Shown here piece by piece: positions 1 through 5,418 of a DNA stretch of 8,838 bases. Under the pieces are notes generated by a model, which ran no database searches, was not told the origin of the DNA, and saw only the letters and a list, made by a program, of their open reading frames with translations. The stretch comes from Lachnospiraceae bacterium UBA3785 (lineage in GTDB: Bacteria; Bacillota; Clostridia; Lachnospirales; Lachnospiraceae). Location: NCBI GenBank assembly GCA_002369495.1, contig DFFD01000100.1:641-9478 (forward strand), read 5' to 3'. Position 1 is the stretch's first letter, and the number at the start of each line of letters is the position of its first letter. The position numbers and the translations under genes are program-made.

Positions 1-56
1 GGGACGGTTCTTCACCCGTTGAGGGACGGTTCTTCATCCGTTGAAGAACCGTCCCC
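1..56. repeat. REP palindrome cluster, left of transposase gene
   Basis: The unit GGGACGGTTCTTCA occurs as a direct copy at 1-14 and again at 23-36. The second copy pairs with an inverted copy at 42-55 in a perfect 14-bp stem around a 5-nt loop. The same head sequence recurs at 976-1055 and 6669-6736, so this is a dispersed family and not a local hairpin. The cluster touches the window edge and may extend further left. Its location at the 3' end of a REP-associated transposase gene fits the known REP/RAYT arrangement. Confidence 0.85.
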
Positions 57-794
57 AGACCTGCGAGCCGCTCTGAACCGATAATCAGTTATGTGAAGCT
101 CCTCTCTGATCAGAACCCCGCTGCACCCATGCTCAAGCAAAAAGCAAATCAACCTGTCCTGCTCATAATCAGGCAGATCGTCGAATTCAACTTCCGCGCA
201 CTTATTTTGTATGAGTTTCCGCGCTTCCTCGCTCTTCACTTTTTTTATGTCATCGTTGTCCATACAGCGGTCTTCATTTTCCGCATTAATAAAAGAAATC
301 AGGTCTTTTTTTCCCATCATCGAAAAAATCAGATCATTATCGATCCATGTTGATGATTGAAACAACTCTCCGTAACTGTTCCATCGATAATCTCCCGGTT
401 CGGCACAGATACCGGCTTTTGCGGGATTCCGCAAGATGTAACGGTACACCGTCTGAAAATAGCGTTCATCCTCAACATTCTCGCTCTTAAACCGGTCCTG
501 AAACACATGGCCGCACCGCTTATACCGGCTGTTAAAGTAACGGGCATACTTAATACCGATGCGCTTCATGATTGTTTCCAGAGGCGTTTCCGATTCCCTG
601 ATCAAAAGATGCACATGGTTTTTCATAAGGCAATATGCATACAAAATGAAAGGCGATTCTGCCTTAATCGCCTTCAAATACTTGATAAACGTTCGGCAAT
701 CCTTGTCGTTATAAAATAAAGTCTGTCGATTCGTCCCCCGAAGCATAATGTGGTAAATACCGCTGCTGCTCTGCTTTCGTGCCTGCCTTGGCAT
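12..794 (-). CDS. REP-associated tyrosine transposase (IS200-like Y1/HUH family)
   Basis: This 260-residue single-strand DNA transposase belongs to the Y1_Tnp family (RAYT/TnpA_REP group), which nicks and joins DNA through a catalytic tyrosine at REP hairpins. The HUH motif is His60-Val-His62 in a KNHVHLLI context. The candidate nucleophile is Tyr119 in the typical YILRNP segment, with Tyr117 as an alternative, followed by a DYRWNSY motif near 135-141. The start MPRQARK is chosen because it matches the family N-terminus and has GGAGG 8 nt upstream; upstream in-frame ATGs (800, 854) lack this spacing. Residues near 211-243 look like a C-terminal helix-turn-helix remnant. The last 14 residues (247-260) and the stop are encoded by the REP cluster. 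The gene is A+T-richer than its neighbours, suggesting acquisition. Confidence 0.9.
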   Translation of the reverse strand: MPRQARKQSSSGIYHIMLRGTNRQTLFYNDKDCRTFIKYLKAIKAESPFILYAYCLMKNHVHLLIRESETPLETIMKRIGIKYARYFNSRYKRCGHVFQDRFKSENVEDERYFQTVYRYILRNPAKAGICAEPGDYRWNSYGELFQSSTWIDNDLIFSMMGKKDLISFINAENEDRCMDNDDIKKVKSEEARKLIQNKCAEVEFDDLPDYEQDRLICFLLEHGCSGVLIREELHITDYRFRAARRSGDGSSTDEEPSLNG

Positions 795-825
795 ACTCAT
801 CACCTCCCTGTTGATCTGAGATGAT

Positions 826-854
826 ATTTTACTGGATTTATCATCATAAATCAA
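826..854 (-). promoter_or_regulatory. Predicted promoter of the transposase gene
   Basis: Reading the minus strand, TTGATT (849-854) and TAAAAT (826-831) are separated by 17 nt, a good sigma-A match 31 nt upstream of the chosen ATG. The remaining sequence up to the right REP cluster (855-975) is A+T-rich and shows no convincing gene. Confidence 0.5.
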
Positions 855-975
855 TAAGTTGGTGTTATATTTTTCCTGTTTCTAAATAGTTTTGCAAATA
901 TTACATAAATCCATCTTTTATTATCACAATATATCAAATTTGCAGCACATCGGACACAATTCTCGGGCACCCGTT

Positions 976-1055
976 GGGGGACGGTTCCTCAGCCGTTGGG
1001 GGACGGTTCTTCAACCGTCGAAGAACCGTCCCCCAACCGTCGAAGAACCGTCCCC
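976..1055. repeat. REP palindrome cluster, right of transposase gene
   Basis: Two direct head units (starting 976 and 998) are followed by two inverted units (ending 1034 and 1055). The inner pair forms a 17-bp perfect stem (996-1012 with 1020-1036) around AACCGTC. The outer pair is slightly degenerate (GGTTCCTCA against GGTTCTTCA). The cluster begins 11 nt past the stop of the metal ATPase, so it probably folds in that mRNA's 3' end. There is no T-tract, so it would be a stabiliser or weak terminator at most. Confidence 0.85.
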
Positions 1056-1066
1056 ACTGCGTCGAA

Positions 1067-2941
1067 CTAAAGTGACCGCACCGACAGGCACCGCACCGCG
1101 TTCAGGACGCAGAGCACCATCACCCCGACGTCCGCGAAGATCGCCAGCCACATGTTCGCGATCCCGAGCGCGCCGAGCACAAGGCAGGCCAGCTTCACCC
1201 CGATCGCGAAATAAATATTCTCGTACACGATCCGGATGCACTTCTTCGCGATCCGGATCGCCTTCGCGATCTTCTTCGGGTCGTCGTCCATCAGGACCAC
1301 GTCCGCCGCCTCGATCGCCGCATCGCTCCCGAGCGCGCCCATCGCGATGCCGATGTCCGCCCGCGCGAGCACCGGCGCGTCGTTGATGCCGTCGCCGACA
1401 AACGCGACCTTATCTTTCCCGGAGCAGCCCTCGATCAGCTTCTCCACCGCCGCGACCTTGTCCGCCGGCAGCAGCTCCGCCCGGAACTCATCGATCCCGA
1501 CCTGCTCCGCGACCGCGCTCGCGACCGACTCCTTGTCGCCGGTCAGCATCACCGTCTTTCTGACACCCGCGGCCTTGAGGGCCCGGACGGCGTCGGCGGC
1601 ATTTTTCTTGATCTCATCAGCGATCACGATATGGCCGGCATAGGTCCCGTCCACCGCAACGTGGACGATCGTCCCCGTGGAATGGCACTCCTCGGCCGTA
1701 ACGCCGACCTCGTTCATCAGCCTGAGGTTGCCCGCAGCCACCTCGTGCCCGTCGACTGTCGCGACGACGCCTGCGCCGGATATTTCCCGTACGCCCGAAA
1801 CCCTGGCAGCGTCCGGCTCCTTCCCGTAAGCTGCCAGGATGCTCCTGCTGATCGGGTGGCTTGAGTGCGATTCCGCCAGCGCTGCGAGCTCGAGGAGCTT
1901 TTCATTTTCCATGACCGCGTGATGGACGCCCGTCACCGCAAAGTTTCCCTTCGTGATCGTTCCGGTCTTGTCAAATGCAGCCACCGCCACCTCCGACAGC
2001 GTCTCCATAAAGTTCGAGCCCTTGATCAGGATGCCGTTCGCGGACGCGCCGCCGATGCCGCCGAAAAATGACAGCGGAATCGAGACCACGATCGCGCACG
2101 GGCAGCTGATGACCAGGAATGTGAGCGCCCGGTAGATCCAGTCCGGGAAATTCGGGGCCAGCCCGATGATGAGCCGCACGACCGGCGGGATCACTGCCAG
2201 CGCGAGCGCGGCATAGCAGACCGCAGGCGTGTAAACTTTCGCAAATTTCGTGATAAACTGCTCGGATCTGGATTTGCGGGAGCCTGCATTTTCCACCAGG
2301 TCGAGGATCTTCGAGGCGGTGGATTCATCGAATTCGCGGGTCGTCTCTATCCTGAGCAGACCGGACATGTTGACGCAGCCCGAGATCACCTCGTCGCCGG
2401 CTTTAACGTCCCGCGGCAGGCTCTCGCCGGTCAGCGCCGCGGTGTTCAGCGTCGAGCTTCCGAACGTCACGACGCCGTCGATCGGGATCTTCTCGCCCGG
2501 GTTCACCACGATGGTGCTGCCGACCTCGACGTCGTCCGGGTCGACCCGCTCCGTGCTGCCGTCCTCCGCGAGCAGGTTCGCGTAATCCGGCCGGATATCC
2601 ATGAGTTCCGAGATATTCCGGCGGCTCTTCCCGACCGCGTAGCTCTGAAAGAGCTCCCCGATCTGGTAGAACCACATGACGGCGACGCCCTCCGTGTACT
2701 CGCCGAGCGCCATCGCGCCGATGGTCGCGACCCCCATCAGGAAATGTTCATCGAACACCTGCCTGTTCAGGATCCCCTTGAACGCTTTCCTTAAGATATC
2801 GTACCCCACCGTGAGGTAGGGGACAAGAAACAGCAGAAAGCGCAGGACCGGGTAATTCTCAAGCGGCAGTACAGCCAGGACAGCCATCAGGATCCCTGCG
2901 ATGATGACTCTGGCCAGCAGGTTTTTCTGTTTTTTGGTCAT
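1067..2941 (-). CDS. cadA: P1B-2 type Zn2+/Cd2+/Pb2+-exporting ATPase
   Basis: This is an inner-membrane pump that uses ATP to export soft divalent metals; it has 624 residues. Visible core motifs are the actuator TGES (171-174), CPC in a transmembrane helix (280-282), phosphorylation DKTGT with Asp324, the nucleotide-domain SHP (His362-Pro363) and hinge GDGIND (516-521). Metal specificity is read from CPCx4SxP (280-289) together with Asn575-x7-Lys583-x20-Asp604-Val-Gly606, the P1B-2 (CadA/ZntA) signature rather than the copper type. Hydrophobic segments lie near 8-28, 31-47, 66-95, 237-262, 270-296, 575-592 and 594-612. There is no N-terminal HMA domain; a separate HMA protein is encoded 74 nt upstream. 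GAGG lies 9 nt before the ATG. Zn versus Cd versus Pb preference cannot be decided from sequence alone. Confidence 0.95.
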   Translation of the reverse strand: MTKKQKNLLARVIIAGILMAVLAVLPLENYPVLRFLLFLVPYLTVGYDILRKAFKGILNRQVFDEHFLMGVATIGAMALGEYTEGVAVMWFYQIGELFQSYAVGKSRRNISELMDIRPDYANLLAEDGSTERVDPDDVEVGSTIVVNPGEKIPIDGVVTFGSSTLNTAALTGESLPRDVKAGDEVISGCVNMSGLLRIETTREFDESTASKILDLVENAGSRKSRSEQFITKFAKVYTPAVCYAALALAVIPPVVRLIIGLAPNFPDWIYRALTFLVISCPCAIVVSIPLSFFGGIGGASANGILIKGSNFMETLSEVAVAAFDKTGTITKGNFAVTGVHHAVMENEKLLELAALAESHSSHPISRSILAAYGKEPDAARVSGVREISGAGVVATVDGHEVAAGNLRLMNEVGVTAEECHSTGTIVHVAVDGTYAGHIVIADEIKKNAADAVRALKAAGVRKTVMLTGDKESVASAVAEQVGIDEFRAELLPADKVAAVEKLIEGCSGKDKVAFVGDGINDAPVLARADIGIAMGALGSDAAIEAADVVLMDDDPKKIAKAIRIAKKCIRIVYENIYFAIGVKLACLVLGALGIANMWLAIFADVGVMVLCVLNAVRCLSVRSL

Positions 2942-2950
2942 GATCGTTTA

Positions 2951-2998
2951 CCTCATTTTCCGGAAAATGAAAACCAGCCGGCATCTCCCGCGGCTGGT
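2951..2998 (-). promoter_or_regulatory. Intercistronic hairpins in the ATPase leader
   Basis: Between the HMA gene and the ATPase gene lie two structures. One is an 8-bp stem (2973-2980 with 2991-2998, 10-nt loop) followed in the direction of transcription by TTTTCATTTT, terminator-like but weak. The other is a perfect 18-bp palindrome (2953-2970) abutting the ATPase ribosome binding site GAGG (2951-2954). They could lower or tune ATPase expression relative to the HMA protein, or protect the upstream transcript. Function is inferred. Confidence 0.45.
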
Positions 2999-3015
2999 CC
3001 TCTCTCTTTATCTCA

Positions 3016-3234
3016 TCAAAGGAAGATCTCGCAGTCGTCCTCGACGACCTTGCAGTTCTTCACGACCTCCTGCATCACCGCGTCCACGTCCGCTCCGTCC
3101 TCGAACTCCACCTTCATCTTGAGCGCCATGAAGTTCACGGAAGCGTCCTTGACGCCGGCCGTCTTCTTAGTGGCCTCCTCCATCTTGTTCGCGCAGTTGG
3201 CGCAGTCGACATCGATCTTGTATGTTTTTTTCAT
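3016..3234 (-). CDS. Stand-alone heavy-metal-associated (HMA) domain protein
   Basis: This small cytoplasmic metal-binding protein has 72 residues and is a single HMA (ferredoxin-like) domain. The metal site is DCANC (Asp10, Cys11, Cys14). An acidic residue before CxxC is typical of HMA domains attached to Zn/Cd/Pb pumps, whereas copper chaperones usually have MxCxxC. An extra Asp-Asp-Cys occurs near the C-terminus. The downstream ATPase lacks its own HMA domain, so this protein probably delivers metal to it or acts as a detached regulatory domain. The start at 3234 is preferred over the in-frame ATG at 3258 because GGAGG sits 8 nt before it (3243-3247) and the domain begins at MKKTYKI. It is the first gene after a strong metal-regulated promoter. 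Confidence 0.88.
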   Translation of the reverse strand: MKKTYKIDVDCANCANKMEEATKKTAGVKDASVNFMALKMKVEFEDGADVDAVMQEVVKNCKVVEDDCEIFL

Positions 3235-3266
3235 GATCAGGTCCTCCGAAATGTTCATTATCGTTC

Positions 3267-3286
3267 ATATGAATGATTGTTCATGT
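3267..3286 (-). promoter_or_regulatory. SmtB/CzrA-like operator
   Basis: On the minus strand the site reads ACATGAACAATCATTCATAT, an imperfect inverted repeat (7 of 10 positions) close to the ATGAAC-N-TTCAT operators bound by SmtB/CzrA/ZiaR-type repressors. A perfect TTCATATGAA palindrome (3264-3273) overlaps it, and a third ATGAAC half-site lies at 3254-3259. It sits just downstream of the predicted transcription start, so an ArsR-family repressor bound here would block the HMA-ATPase operon. The adjacent ArsR protein is the natural candidate. Confidence 0.7.
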
Positions 3287-3296
3287 GTTTGTTTTG

Positions 3297-3324
3297 ATTA
3301 TACCCCCGTGACGCACATTGTCAA
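3297..3324 (-). promoter_or_regulatory. Near-consensus promoter for the HMA-ATPase operon
   Basis: On the minus strand, TTGACA (3319-3324) and TATAAT (3297-3302) are both perfect hexamers, spaced 16 nt. Transcription should start near 3290, giving a roughly 55-nt leader that contains the SmtB-like operator. Such a strong promoter normally needs a repressor, which fits the adjacent metal sensor. Confidence 0.8.
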
Positions 3325-3331
3325 GGGGGTA
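3301..3331. repeat. GC-rich inverted repeat enclosing the promoter core
   Basis: Arms at 3301-3312 and 3320-3331 match at 11 of 12 positions (TACCCCCGTGAC with GTCAAGGGGGTA) around a 7-nt spacer. The -35 hexamer lies in one arm and the first bases of the -10 in the other. It begins 18 nt past the ArsR stop codon, so in read-through RNA it would also form a stable hairpin. It could be an operator for a second regulator, a terminator of the tetR-arsR message lacking a U-tract, or both. Confidence 0.6.
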
Positions 3332-3348
3332 TTTGCATTTTCATGAAC

Positions 3349-3708
3349 TTATTCTTCGATATGCTCGAGACCCATATTGATGATGGTCGCGACGTGCTCG
3401 TCATCGAGCGAGTAAAAGACGGATTTCCCGTCGCGGCGGCTCTTCACGAGCTTCGCCTGTTTCAGGATCCGCAGCTGGTGGGACACCGCCGACTGCGTCA
3501 TGTTCAGGCTCTCGGCGATATCGCAGACGCAGATCTCCGCCTCAAAGAGGGCGAACAGGATCTTGATGCGGGTCGAATCCCCGAACACCTTAAAGAGCTC
3601 CGCGAGGTCGTAGAGCAGGTCCTCCGAGGGCATTTTTTCATTGACTCTGCGGATCAGGTCCTCATGGATCTCCGTGACTTCGCAGTGGTCGACTTCTCCG
3701 ATTGCCAT
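3349..3708 (-). CDS. ArsR/SmtB-family metal-sensing repressor
   Basis: This 119-residue winged-helix repressor should release DNA on binding metal. The recognition-helix region is near 63-84 (DIAESLNMTQSAVSHQLRIL). Two metal sites known from the family are visible. The alpha5 zinc site is Asp103-x-His105-x10-His116-x2-Glu119, the SmtB/CzrA arrangement. A CadC/SmtB-like alpha3N site is suggested by Cys60-Val-Cys62-Asp63 plus the N-terminal His8-Cys9. This predicts Zn and possibly Cd/Pb sensing. GGAGG lies 8 nt before the ATG, inside the last codons of the upstream TetR gene, and the intergenic gap is only 3 nt, so translation is probably coupled. Its probable target is the operator at 3267-3286. 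Confidence 0.92.
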   Translation of the reverse strand: MAIGEVDHCEVTEIHEDLIRRVNEKMPSEDLLYDLAELFKVFGDSTRIKILFALFEAEICVCDIAESLNMTQSAVSHQLRILKQAKLVKSRRDGKSVFYSLDDEHVATIINMGLEHIEE

Positions 3709-3711
3709 TTT

Positions 3712-4251
3712 TTATTCCTCCTGCTTAAGCAGCCTGTCAGTGATTCTCAGGACGATGACCCGGTAGACGTCGTCCGCAAACTTCTCCACATTGAGATCGG
3801 GTTCTCCGCACCGCTCATAGAGCATTCCGCCCAGCCCGAACGCGAAGAAAGAGGCCTCCAGGTCCAGATCCTCAGAATCGAGGACCTTCTCTCCCGAGTT
3901 CTTCACGATCTGGTCCCGGATGCCGCTGAAAAGGACTTCAAAATAATAGCGCATGATATTCGGCTGAAGCCGCGACTGCATGAGATGCTTCAGCAGACAG
4001 TACTGGCTTCTGTAGTTCCGGATAATGATGCGCAGCACCTCTTTCGGATCATCCTCATGCATGCATGTTTCTCTCAGCTGCTCAAGCGCCTTATCGACCG
4101 AGTACGCGGCGACCGACTCTATATTTTCAAAATAATAGTAAAATGCCTGTCTCGATATCCCGCAGGCTTCCGCGATATCCCGCACGGTGATCTCATCCAC
4201 ACAGCGCGTCCGAAGCAGCTCGGCACATGCTCTCGCAATCCTGTCCTTCAT
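3712..4251 (-). CDS. TetR/AcrR-family transcriptional regulator
   Basis: This 179-residue protein has a typical TetR N-terminal helix-turn-helix (about 21-46: ITVRDIAEACGISRQAFYYYF), followed by an all-helical ligand/dimerisation domain with no recognisable effector signature. It is slightly short but within the family range. GAGAGG lies 9 nt before the ATG. It is the first gene of a tight pair with the ArsR sensor, an uncommon partner for a metal sensor. What it senses and which promoters it binds cannot be read from the sequence; autoregulation through repeats in its own promoter is plausible. Confidence 0.88.
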   Translation of the reverse strand: MKDRIARACAELLRTRCVDEITVRDIAEACGISRQAFYYYFENIESVAAYSVDKALEQLRETCMHEDDPKEVLRIIIRNYRSQYCLLKHLMQSRLQPNIMRYYFEVLFSGIRDQIVKNSGEKVLDSEDLDLEASFFAFGLGGMLYERCGEPDLNVEKFADDVYRVIVLRITDRLLKQEE

Positions 4252-4287
4252 ACGATCATTCCTCTCAAAAATCCCGTATTCGGTTTT

Positions 4288-4316
4288 ATTTTACAGGAAA
4301 ATTCATGAAAATTCAA
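4288..4316 (-). promoter_or_regulatory. Predicted tetR-arsR promoter with tandem repeats in the spacer
   Basis: On the minus strand, TTGAAT (4311-4316) and TAAAAT (4288-4293) are spaced 17 nt. The spacer is built from two identical 8-mers (GAAAATTC on the plus strand, 4297-4304 and 4307-4314), separated by AT and forming a central TTCATGAA palindrome. That placement suits repressor binding, most simply by TetR itself. Confidence 0.55.
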
Positions 4317-4331
4317 CCGTTTCCCGAACAC

Positions 4332-5237
4332 TCAGCGGCTGAACCGCTTTCTGTATTTCTGGGGGCTCATGCCTTTTCGGGCGGAGAACATCTTTGAATA
4401 ATAATTCGGGTCCGAGAAGCCGGACGCGAGTGCGATCTCGGTGACGGACAGCTCCGTCCCGGCCAGGCGCTCAATGCTGCGGTCGATCCGGTAATTGTTC
4501 AGGTATTCGATGATCGTCATGTTCATGTAGCGCTTGAAAAGCCGGCAGCACTCGCTCTCGCATAGAAGGACTTCCTCCGCGATGCTCTTGAGGCGCACAT
4601 TTTCAGCGTAGTGCAGCTCGATGTAGTCGAGCATTTTCTTCACGCGCTCGTATTCGAGGCGGCCGCGCGGCGCATTTTTCGAATCGGCCGGCATCCGCCT
4701 GAAAAGGTACTCCCACAGCTCCGTGAGAAGCTCCCGCACCTTCAGCTCGTAAAAAAGCGGCCGTTCGGCGTCGAGCTTCATGAGGTTCTCCACGATTGCC
4801 CGCACGGCGGGCAGATCCGGGTCATTTTCCGAAAAATGAAGTGCCTGAAACGCGAAATTCATCAGCACCGGCTCCGCATAGCGCCGGTAAGCCACGCTCT
4901 CCTGGCTCCCGTACACGAGCCTCGGATGGAAAGTCACCGAGGTGTACGCGCAGTCCTCCTCGCCGTCCGTCGTCCCGGAGTGCAGGACGTTGGTGTTGGC
5001 GACGATCACCTCGCCTTTCTGAAATGAAAATACCTCCCGGTTCACCTTGTACAGCATCCTGCCTTCCGTCGCGAGCGTGACCTCGATCTCCGGGTGCCAG
5101 TGCGTATAAAATGACCCCGCCACATAATTCCCCAGCCGCTCGTAGGACACCAGAAACGGGAAATCCTCGCTCCCGTGCTCCTTCAGCTCCTTGTTGTCGC
5201 GGCCGACCTCGATCTGCTTCAGCACCTTCTGTTCCAT
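4332..5237 (-). CDS. AraC-family transcriptional regulator with cupin sensor domain
   Basis: The protein has 301 residues in the classical sugar-regulator layout. The N-terminal AraC-type cupin spans about 30-105, with a HWHPEIEV motif (46-53) and the turn KGEVIVANTNVLHSG (74-88). The C-terminal double helix-turn-helix covers 216-238 and 264-299, ending in the family hallmark GFSDPNYYSKMFSARKGMSP. AGGAG lies 5 nt before the ATG. It diverges from a galactokinase gene across a 181-nt region, so control of galactose or galactoside use is the natural inference. The inducer is not determinable from sequence. TetR starts about 80 nt downstream on the same strand with its own promoter. Confidence 0.93.
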   Translation of the reverse strand: MEQKVLKQIEVGRDNKELKEHGSEDFPFLVSYERLGNYVAGSFYTHWHPEIEVTLATEGRMLYKVNREVFSFQKGEVIVANTNVLHSGTTDGEEDCAYTSVTFHPRLVYGSQESVAYRRYAEPVLMNFAFQALHFSENDPDLPAVRAIVENLMKLDAERPLFYELKVRELLTELWEYLFRRMPADSKNAPRGRLEYERVKKMLDYIELHYAENVRLKSIAEEVLLCESECCRLFKRYMNMTIIEYLNNYRIDRSIERLAGTELSVTEIALASGFSDPNYYSKMFSARKGMSPQKYRKRFSR

Positions 5238-5257
5238 AAGCGCTCCTTAGCCACAGG

Positions 5258-5297
5258 ATTTTACCAGAATTATCCGCCTTTTTCGCGGTAAAATCAA
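5258..5297 (-). promoter_or_regulatory. Predicted araC-family gene promoter with flanking inverted repeat
   Basis: On the minus strand, TTGATT (5292-5297) and GATAAT (5269-5274) are spaced 17 nt. A perfect 8-bp inverted repeat, ATTTTACC (5258-5265) and GGTAAAAT (5287-5294), brackets the promoter core and could bind a regulator, for example for autoregulation. Confidence 0.5.
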
Positions 5298-5303
5298 GCA
5301 TTC

Positions 5304-5330
5304 CGCGCAAAATATTCCTTATTTTCCGCG
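5304..5330. promoter_or_regulatory. Inverted repeat in the divergent araC-galK control region
   Basis: Arms CGCGCAAAATA (5304-5314) and TATTTTCCGCG (5320-5330) match at 10 of 11 positions around a 5-nt spacer. TTCCGCG also occurs as a direct repeat (5301-5307 and 5324-5330). The site lies upstream of both promoters and could be an activator or repressor site. The binding protein is unknown; the divergent AraC-type regulator is the first candidate. Confidence 0.4.
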
Positions 5331-5358
5331 TGAAACTCAAGGATTTTCCCGCATATCC

Positions 5359-5367
5359 TGCTATAAT
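5359..5367 (+). promoter_or_regulatory. Extended -10 promoter of galK
   Basis: TGCTATAAT is a perfect extended -10 element. No good -35 hexamer lies at the usual distance, which fits an activator-dependent promoter. The decamer GGATTTTCCC (5341-5350) just upstream resembles GGATTTTACC (5256-5265) and could be one of two activator half-sites. Confidence 0.6.
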
Positions 5368-5418
5368 AACAGTCATGAAACGGCATTCATTTTCAAATGC
5401 AAAGGAGGCACATCTCTT

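Noticed and set aside
1..1055. CRISPR array, considered because of the repeated GGGACGGTTC units
   Set aside because: The units alternate in orientation, are nearly contiguous and have no unique spacers of constant length. They are REP palindromes.
892..1386. Plus-strand open frame through the right REP cluster into the ATPase gene
   Set aside because: The translation is a low-complexity Arg/Ser/Pro-rich product made by reading repeats and the antisense of the ATPase.
2953..2998. Riboswitch upstream of the ATPase gene
   Set aside because: There are only about 74 nt with two simple hairpins and no recognisable aptamer core; an ordinary intercistronic structure is enough.
3235..3258. N-terminally extended HMA protein starting at 3258
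   Set aside because: The eight extra codons overlap the GGAGG ribosome binding site that fits the start at 3234, and the HMA domain begins exactly there.
3343..4308. Long plus-strand open frame across the ArsR and TetR genes
   Set aside because: It is antisense to two genes with clear family motifs and good ribosome binding sites. Its translation shows no recognisable domain and it has no ribosome binding site of its own.
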